NCBI GenBank assembly: GCA_013202315.1
Contig: JABMRZ010000063.1
Coordinates: 1-17,131 of the forward strand
Direction: 5' to 3'
Source: Candidatus Tariuqbacter arcticus
Lineage (GTDB): Bacteria; Electryoneota; Tariuqbacteria; Tariuqbacterales; Tariuqbacteraceae
Length of the DNA: 17,131 bases
Both the position numbers and the translations under genes were made by a program. This document shows positions 12,868 through 17,131 of the stretch, in pieces (position 1 is the stretch's first letter; each line of letters opens with the position of its first letter). The notes beneath the pieces were generated by a model that saw nothing but the letters and a program-made list of their open reading frames with translations, was not told where the DNA came from and searched no databases.

Positions 12868-13896
12868 TTATCCGAAGAAGATTTCGGCGATTTCGTAGAG
12901 TTTCATATCGACATTTTTGTTTTTCAGCACCGCTTCTTCGAGGGGAATGGTGATGATTTCCTCACTGCGAAGAGCGACCATTTTTCCATATTCTTTACGA
13001 TGTAGGGCATCCACCGCCGCCACTCCGAATCGCGTGGCGAGGACTCGGTCATAGGCGGTGGGGCTGCCCCCCCGTTGAGTGTGTCCTAAAATGGTTACCC
13101 GGGTTTCGATGCCAGTGATTTTTTCGATTTGATCACCGATTAAATATCCGATCCCGCCCAAGCGAATATGACCGAATTCATCCAGTTTTTCATCCTGGAC
13201 GATATGTTCATCGGAGTCAGCCGATTTGGCTCCTTCCGCTACCACCACGATGGAGAACTTCTTCAATTCATGGCGCTTCATCAGTTTTTCGCATACATCG
13301 TGAATATCGTAGGGGACTTCCGGAATGATAATCATATCGGCTCCGCCGGCGATACCGGACATCACCGCTATCCAGCCGCTGTGCCTGCCCATAACCTCGA
13401 CCACCATAATGCGATGATGAGATTCCGCCGTTGTATGCAAACGGTCGATAGCCTCGGTAACTGTAGACATTGCTGTATTGAAGCCGAAGGTGAAGTCGGT
13501 TCCATAAATATCATTGTCGATAGTCTTTGGGACGCCGACAATGGGTAAACCCTCTTTGTGAAAATGCAGAGCCACCGAGAGGGTATCATCTCCCCCGACC
13601 GCTAATAATGCGCTGATGCCGTAGCGGCGGATGTTGTCCCGGATTCGTTCGATGTCCTCATGTTCTAAGGTAGGATTCTTTCTTGAAGTCCCTAATATAG
13701 TCCCCCCGCGATGGAGGATTCCGGAGACGGCATAAAGTGTCAAGGGCTCAACTTCACCGTCGACCAGCCCGTTCCAGCCATTCCTGATCCCGATTACATC
13801 CCAATTATAGGTTATCCTCGCGCGGCGCACTACGGCGCGAATCACCGCATTTAGTCCGGGGCAGTCGCCGCCGCCGGTTAGTATTCCTATGTTCAT
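12868..13896 (-). CDS. pfkA: 6-phosphofructokinase, predicted pyrophosphate-dependent type
   Basis: This enzyme phosphorylates fructose 6-phosphate, the committing step of glycolysis. The 342-residue protein has the family motifs LTGGGDCPGLNAVIR (6-20), GGDDTL (101-106), VPKTIDNDI (122-130), MGRHSGW near 169-175, EGAKS near 219-223 and GHTQRGGSPTAYDR near 269-282. Two residues set phosphoryl donor use in this family: glycines at 104 and 124 mark ATP enzymes, while D104 and K124, as here, mark the pyrophosphate-using group. Hence a reversible PPi-linked enzyme is the best prediction. GGAG stands 8 bp before ATG 13896. It is the first gene of the leftward block; its promoter is not obvious in the 380-bp upstream gap, which also holds a rightward small RNA unit. 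Confidence 0.95.
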   Translation of the reverse strand: MNIGILTGGGDCPGLNAVIRAVVRRARITYNWDVIGIRNGWNGLVDGEVEPLTLYAVSGILHRGGTILGTSRKNPTLEHEDIERIRDNIRRYGISALLAVGGDDTLSVALHFHKEGLPIVGVPKTIDNDIYGTDFTFGFNTAMSTVTEAIDRLHTTAESHHRIMVVEVMGRHSGWIAVMSGIAGGADMIIIPEVPYDIHDVCEKLMKRHELKKFSIVVVAEGAKSADSDEHIVQDEKLDEFGHIRLGGIGYLIGDQIEKITGIETRVTILGHTQRGGSPTAYDRVLATRFGVAAVDALHRKEYGKMVALRSEEIITIPLEEAVLKNKNVDMKLYEIAEIFFG

Positions 13897-14055
13897 TTTT
13901 TATCTCCGCCGCCTAATTTCAATGAAGTCTAATCTTTAATGTCTGTTAAATGGATCGTATGCGTAATCCGCAATTGGAATAATTAATCACAAATGAACAC
14001 CAAAATATAAAAAACTGAATGAGGTCTCCTGTAATTGAAAAAAACGCTTTTGCTA

Positions 14056-14084
14056 TTGACATTACTTGAATAATTTCGTATATT
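14056..14084 (+). promoter_or_regulatory. Strong sigma-70-type promoter for a small RNA
   Basis: Perfect TTGACA (14056-14061), a 17-bp spacer and TATATT (14079-14084) on the plus strand. The start should be near 14091. It faces away from pfkA and leads into a structured segment with a terminator and then a tRNA-like gene. Confidence 0.75.
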
Positions 14085-14090
14085 ACTTTT

Positions 14091-14172
14091 GCAAGAGAGA
14101 TGTTCGTTTGAGCTTTGCTCGAATAATACATCAATCACTGAACGGAGGAATTTAAATATTCCTCCGTTTTTT
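14091..14172 (+). ncRNA. Candidate small structured RNA, about 82 nt
   Basis: Between the promoter and an intrinsic terminator lies a segment with no meaningful reading frame (one ATG at 14100 gives 3 codons) but good pairing. GATGT (14099-14103) pairs with ACATC (14128-14132), enclosing TTTGAGC (14107-14113) paired with GCTCGAA (14117-14123) around a TTT loop. A terminator hairpin completes the transcript. It does not look like 6S, SRP RNA, tmRNA or a known riboswitch. It may be a free small RNA or the attenuated leader of the tRNA-like gene 9 bp downstream. The terminator arms contain GGAGG and CCTCC, the Shine-Dalgarno sequence and its complement. Confidence 0.55.
14141..14172 (+). terminator. 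Intrinsic terminator of the small RNA
   Basis: AACGGAGGAA (14141-14150) pairs perfectly with TTCCTCCGTT (14159-14168), with one more T-A pair inside and a 6-nt loop, followed by a T-run to 14172. There is no T-run in the other direction, so it serves rightward transcription only. Confidence 0.88.
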
Positions 14173-14181
14173 ATATATTGT

Positions 14182-14255
14182 GCCCATGTAGCTCAAATGG
14201 ATAAAGCGTCTCTCTTGCGAAGTGAAAGATGTGGGTTCGAGTCCCACCAAGGGCA
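14182..14255 (+). tRNA. Degenerate Arg-like tRNA, anticodon position reads TGC
   Basis: The 74-nt segment has the lengths of a class I tRNA: acceptor GCCCATG/CAAGGGC, TA, D-arm GCTC with loop AAATGGATA, 5-nt variable loop, perfect T-arm GTGGG-TTCGAGT-CCCAC and no encoded CCA. Three stem positions mismatch: A5-A68, C13-A22 and T29-T41. By strict numbering the loop CTTGCGA puts TGC (alanine) at 34-36, but the D-loop GGATA and acceptor resemble arginine tRNAs, and the alanine G3-U70 pair is absent. Shifting the loop by one gives GCG (arginine) at the cost of worse pairing. Bases flanking the acceptor (GT before, AC after) extend the helix. It may be a tRNA pseudogene, or a real but unusual tRNA. 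Confidence 0.6.
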
Positions 14256-14277
14256 CGAATTTTTACGCTTCTGATAT

Positions 14278-15393
14278 TCAGTTATCCTTTCCTGTAGTTT
14301 CCCCCGTTTTTTCTTTTTCCCAATAAACGCAATGAGTTATCTCATTTTTCAGCATTAGGCACCTGTTGCAGGAAACGCATCTCGATCTCTCGGATTCCCC
14401 CTCTTGCCATTTCCGGGGCAAATCCGGTTCGGTTATCAAGGGGCGGGATAAGGAGATAATATCGGCGTCTCCCCGGTCGAGCACATCTTGACAAATGTGT
14501 TTTGTCCGGTAGCCTCCAACCGTTATAACGGGGATTCTTATTCCGGCGTCTTTCAGGAAGCGGGCTCCATACAGCAAATACCCTTCTTCCTCAGGAAAAC
14601 GAATATTTCTGCGAACGATTTTTCCGGCGGATTCGGGTATGCCGGCGGATACTTCGATGGCTTCTACTCCCATTCCCTCCAACTGAAGGCAGGTTTCAGC
14701 GAATTCCTCCAAAGTGACTCCATCAGCAACCAAATCTTCACAATTGATTTTAATGGTTATGGGAAAATCCGGCGCTCTATCTTGGATTTCAGAGATGATT
14801 CCGAATAAGAACCGCCTTCGGTTTTCAGGGGAACCGCCCCATTTGTCTTCCCTCTTATTAGTATAAGGGGACAGGAACTGAGAAATCAAGTAGCCATGTG
14901 CGCAATGCAGCTGAACCCCGTCGAATCCAGCCTCCTGCGCCCGCAATGCCGCTAAAATGTAATCCTCTGTCAGTTCTTCCGTCTCATCGCTGGAAAGCTG
15001 TCTCACCCGCTGTTGAGAGAATTTCACCGGTATGGGCGAAGGAGCGACCGGATTAGTTCCAATCACCGCCTCACTGGCCGCCCGCCCAGTGTGATTTATC
15101 TGCAGCAAAATGCGGACGTCAGAATTCCTATGCACAACTTTAGCGATTTTCGACAAGCCGGGGATCATATCATCGGAGTGAGCGCCGGTCATAGTATTGC
15201 TGGTGCGTCCGTCGCGGCGGATATATGTATGTCCCGTGGTAATCAGCCCGACTCCACCGCTCGCCAATGCCCGGTATAGTTCGATTAATTCAGAAGTAAC
15301 TCGCCCCTTTGCGTCAGCTCCTCTTTCAGCCGTGGCTGAACGAGCTAAACGGTTTTGCAGGCTGAATGATTCTAATTCGATTTCTGTGAAAAT
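14278..15393 (-). CDS. Old Yellow Enzyme-family flavin reductase (NADH:flavin oxidoreductase), ATT start
   Basis: This FMN-dependent TIM-barrel enzyme of the OYE group reduces activated C=C bonds of enones or enoyl-CoA-type substrates with NAD(P)H. Visible motifs are LLQINHTGR, the signature HCAHGYLISQFLSPYTNKR then DKWGGSPENRRRF, KINCEDL, VITVGGY and SLSRPLITEPDLP. A C-terminal CVSCNRC with a fourth cysteine 10 residues later is common in this family. The first usual start codon in frame, TTG 15267, would remove the first beta strand. Homology continues upstream (FTEIELESFSLQNRLARSA, then TAE and ELIELYRALASGGVG) to ATT 15393, which is preceded by AGCAGGGG 8 bp away, giving 371 residues, the family length. 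No ATG, GTG or TTG exists there. The gene follows the acyl-CoA ligase by 26 bp and is probably in one operon with it. Confidence 0.88.
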   Translation of the reverse strand: MFTEIELESFSLQNRLARSATAERGADAKGRVTSELIELYRALASGGVGLITTGHTYIRRDGRTSNTMTGAHSDDMIPGLSKIAKVVHRNSDVRILLQINHTGRAASEAVIGTNPVAPSPIPVKFSQQRVRQLSSDETEELTEDYILAALRAQEAGFDGVQLHCAHGYLISQFLSPYTNKREDKWGGSPENRRRFLFGIISEIQDRAPDFPITIKINCEDLVADGVTLEEFAETCLQLEGMGVEAIEVSAGIPESAGKIVRRNIRFPEEEGYLLYGARFLKDAGIRIPVITVGGYRTKHICQDVLDRGDADIISLSRPLITEPDLPRKWQEGESERSRCVSCNRCLMLKNEITHCVYWEKEKTGETTGKDN

Positions 15394-15401
15394 ACTACAA
15401 A

Positions 15402-15409
15402 CCCCTGCT
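15402..15409 (-). promoter_or_regulatory. Ribosome binding site that points to the ATT start of the OYE gene
   Basis: On the minus strand AGCAGGGG lies 8 nt (TTTGTAGT) before the codon ATT at 15393-15391, optimal Shine-Dalgarno spacing. No ATG, GTG or TTG codon lies in frame between it and the next possible start 126 bp further in. Confidence 0.6.
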
Positions 15410-15419
15410 TGACAGCCGG

Positions 15420-16931
15420 TTAGTTATGCAGGCGCAGTTCCTTCTTCATGACTCTGCCGGTAGGACCTTTAGGGAGTTCCCGATAGAATCTGAGGATTGC
15501 GGGACATTTATAATTCGCCAGTCGCTCGTGGCAGTATTCCAAAAGTGCGGCGGGATTGACGCGGGTGCCTTCCTTGGGAACGATACACGCTTTGATTTCC
15601 TCGCCCATCACCTGATCGTGAATACCGATTACCGCCACTTCAGCCACTTGAGGATGAGCGGCGATAACCTCCTCAATCTCCTGCGGAAAAACTTTGAATC
15701 CCCCCTTGAGTATCAAATCTGTCTTCCTGTCGACCAGGTAAAAATATCCATCCATATCCATCCTGCCGATATCCCCGGTATGAAACCATCCGTTCCGCAT
15801 CACTTCAGATGATGCTTGAGGACGGTTTCTATACCCCTTCATCAATGAAGGACCCTTGATGACAATTTCACCGATTTCACCGATAGAGATATCCTGATCC
15901 GCATCGTCCACAACCTTCATCTCCACACCCTCAAGTGGATAACCTATTGAACCCGGCTTTCGCTCCCGTTTGAAATTATTGAAAGCGGCGGCGGCGCAGG
16001 TTTCGGTTAACCCATAACCCTCCAGAACATAGGTGTTGAATCGCTCTTCAAAACGCCGTAGTAATTCTTCCGATAGATGACTTCCTCCCGAAAGGCAGTA
16101 CTTCAAAGAAGAAAGGTCATAATCCCCATACTCAGGATAATCGTGTATCATTTGGAACATAGTAGGCACGCCAGCGAAAACTGTGATTTTATCATTTGCG
16201 ATGATTTCAAGTGCCTCTTGAGGGTTAAACCTGGGCGCCAGAGTTAAAGTAGCTCCTCCATATAACCCGGCATTCATCACCACTACTCCACCGAAGGAAT
16301 GGAAAAAAGGAACCACCGCTAACACTCTTTCACGATCGGTTAGGCGGAGGGTTTCGGCTATAACCTTGATCGCATACGATAATCCATTATGAGACAGCTC
16401 TGCTCCTTTGGGATGACCGGTGATGCCCGCAGTATACATTATGACAGCTGAATCCTCCGGCTCTACTTCATCTATCCCCTTTGAAGGTTGATGCTGAGAT
16501 ATAAATCTCGTGAGATGAATGGCGTCATCGGGAATGTTATCTCCGAGGACCAATAAATGCTTGAGCGATTCGGTTTTTTCGCGCGCTTTCAGTAAATCAT
16601 TTGTGAATCCTTCCCAAGCGATGGCAGCCACTGCTTCGGAATCTTCAATCTGGTAGGCTATCTCCCGTTCTTTGAACATAATGTTGACCGGCACCACCAC
16701 CGCTCCAACCGCCAATACAGCGTAATAAGAGATGGGAAAGTGAGGAATATTGGGCAGCATCAATAAAACCCTATCGCCTTTTTTTATTCCCATTTCCTTC
16801 AATCCGGCTGCCATACGCAATACCGCTTCAAATAACTCCCCGTAAGTTACTTGAGAACTCCCCCAAGTTAAAGCGTTTTTCTGAGCATCTTTCTTCTGAT
16901 TCAGCTCCAATAGTCCAGCTACATTTACCAT
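15420..16931 (-). CDS. Acyl-CoA ligase-like adenylate-forming enzyme (AMP-binding)
   Basis: Class I adenylate-forming enzymes activate a carboxylic acid with ATP and pass it to coenzyme A. The 503-residue protein has the A3 phosphate loop YTAGITGHPKGAELSH (166-181), A5 EGYGLTET (304-311), A7 FHTGDIG (383-389), the hinge-region DRKTDLILKGGFKVFP and A10 LPKGPTGRVMKKELR near the end. Two deviations stand out: A and I replace the usual S/T and T in A3, and arginine replaces the catalytic lysine of A10 (TGR for TGK). The substrate cannot be told; medium or long fatty acids or aryl acids are possible. Start: an ATG at 16946 exists, but the AAAGGAG ribosome site lies within its first codons, so ATG 16931 (MVNVAGLLEL) is the real start. 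The OYE gene follows, suggesting one pathway on unsaturated acids or their CoA esters. Confidence 0.9.
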   Translation of the reverse strand: MVNVAGLLELNQKKDAQKNALTWGSSQVTYGELFEAVLRMAAGLKEMGIKKGDRVLLMLPNIPHFPISYYAVLAVGAVVVPVNIMFKEREIAYQIEDSEAVAAIAWEGFTNDLLKAREKTESLKHLLVLGDNIPDDAIHLTRFISQHQPSKGIDEVEPEDSAVIMYTAGITGHPKGAELSHNGLSYAIKVIAETLRLTDRERVLAVVPFFHSFGGVVVMNAGLYGGATLTLAPRFNPQEALEIIANDKITVFAGVPTMFQMIHDYPEYGDYDLSSLKYCLSGGSHLSEELLRRFEERFNTYVLEGYGLTETCAAAAFNNFKRERKPGSIGYPLEGVEMKVVDDADQDISIGEIGEIVIKGPSLMKGYRNRPQASSEVMRNGWFHTGDIGRMDMDGYFYLVDRKTDLILKGGFKVFPQEIEEVIAAHPQVAEVAVIGIHDQVMGEEIKACIVPKEGTRVNPAALLEYCHERLANYKCPAILRFYRELPKGPTGRVMKKELRLHN

Positions 16932-17091
16932 ATATTCTCCTTTCATTAACGCACCGCCTCATCAGCTAATAATTGAGGCTTCATTAGACATTTAACTGCT
17001 TTTAATCGCCGTCGATTATTTATCAATTACAATTATCAGGCGCGAGAATGTAAATAACCGCACAGCCATCGATACAATATGTATTCGGTAT

Positions 17092-17120
17092 ATTATAGTG
17101 ATTCTTGAAAATTTTGTCCT
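17092..17120 (-). promoter_or_regulatory. Weak promoter candidate for the ligase/OYE pair
   Basis: On the minus strand AGGACA (17115-17120), 17 bp, then perfect TATAAT (17092-17097). It would give a leader of about 155 nt before the ligase start. Nothing else is apparent between 16932 and 17131. Confidence 0.35.
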
Positions 17121-17131
17121 ATTATCATCTG

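Overview
The window looks like chromosomal DNA of an uncultured, probably Gram-negative bacterium. The core genes have moderate GC, and several starts are TTG, GTG or even ATT. Some genes have clear Shine-Dalgarno sites and others (pgk, the methyltransferase, trkH) have none. A candidate phylum of the FCB group would fit the protein style, but this is a weak inference.

Left part (1-3500, plus strand). A TrkH/KtrB potassium channel subunit is followed by a 5' remnant of the carbon-starvation transporter gene cstA, cut off after about 105 codons, and then by a very AT-rich non-coding stretch. Next come two small nucleic-acid-binding proteins. One has an IF-2 N-terminal-type helical domain and the other an XRE helix-turn-helix. 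They share an ungapped C-terminal tail of about 28 residues, so they look like two different binding heads on one tail.

Middle (3750-13900, minus strand). A tRNA-Leu(GAG) precedes a glycolytic gene block read right to left: pfkA, gap, pgk, tpiA, then secG. PfkA carries the residues of the pyrophosphate-dependent type. The block is interrupted twice by accessory genes on the same strand. Between pfkA and gap lie an orphan HEPN protein and a type II restriction-modification pair. Between gap and pgk lie a RecF/ABC-like ATPase, an overlapping small PD-(D/E)XK-like protein, a solitary HicB-like protein and a REP-associated tyrosine transposase (RAYT). The accessory genes are visibly more AT-rich than the glycolytic genes. 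The RAYT gene contains two REP-type hairpins inside its reading frame, and a third copy lies just downstream of its stop.

Right part (13900-17131). The pfkA upstream region holds a plus-strand promoter (TTGACA-17-TATATT), then a short structured RNA of about 82 nt ending in a strong intrinsic terminator, then a degenerate Arg-like tRNA with three mismatched stem positions. Beyond it, a minus-strand pair encodes an acyl-CoA ligase-like enzyme and an Old Yellow Enzyme-family reductase. The reductase reading frame has no ATG, GTG or TTG at its natural N-terminus and seems to start at ATT.

The most interesting items are the twin-tailed regulators, the ATPase/nuclease pair as a possible unnamed defence module, the RAYT carrying its own REP elements in frame, the promoter/small RNA/terminator unit, and the ATT start. 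Short tandem repeats of 7-8 bp recur in several intergenic gaps.
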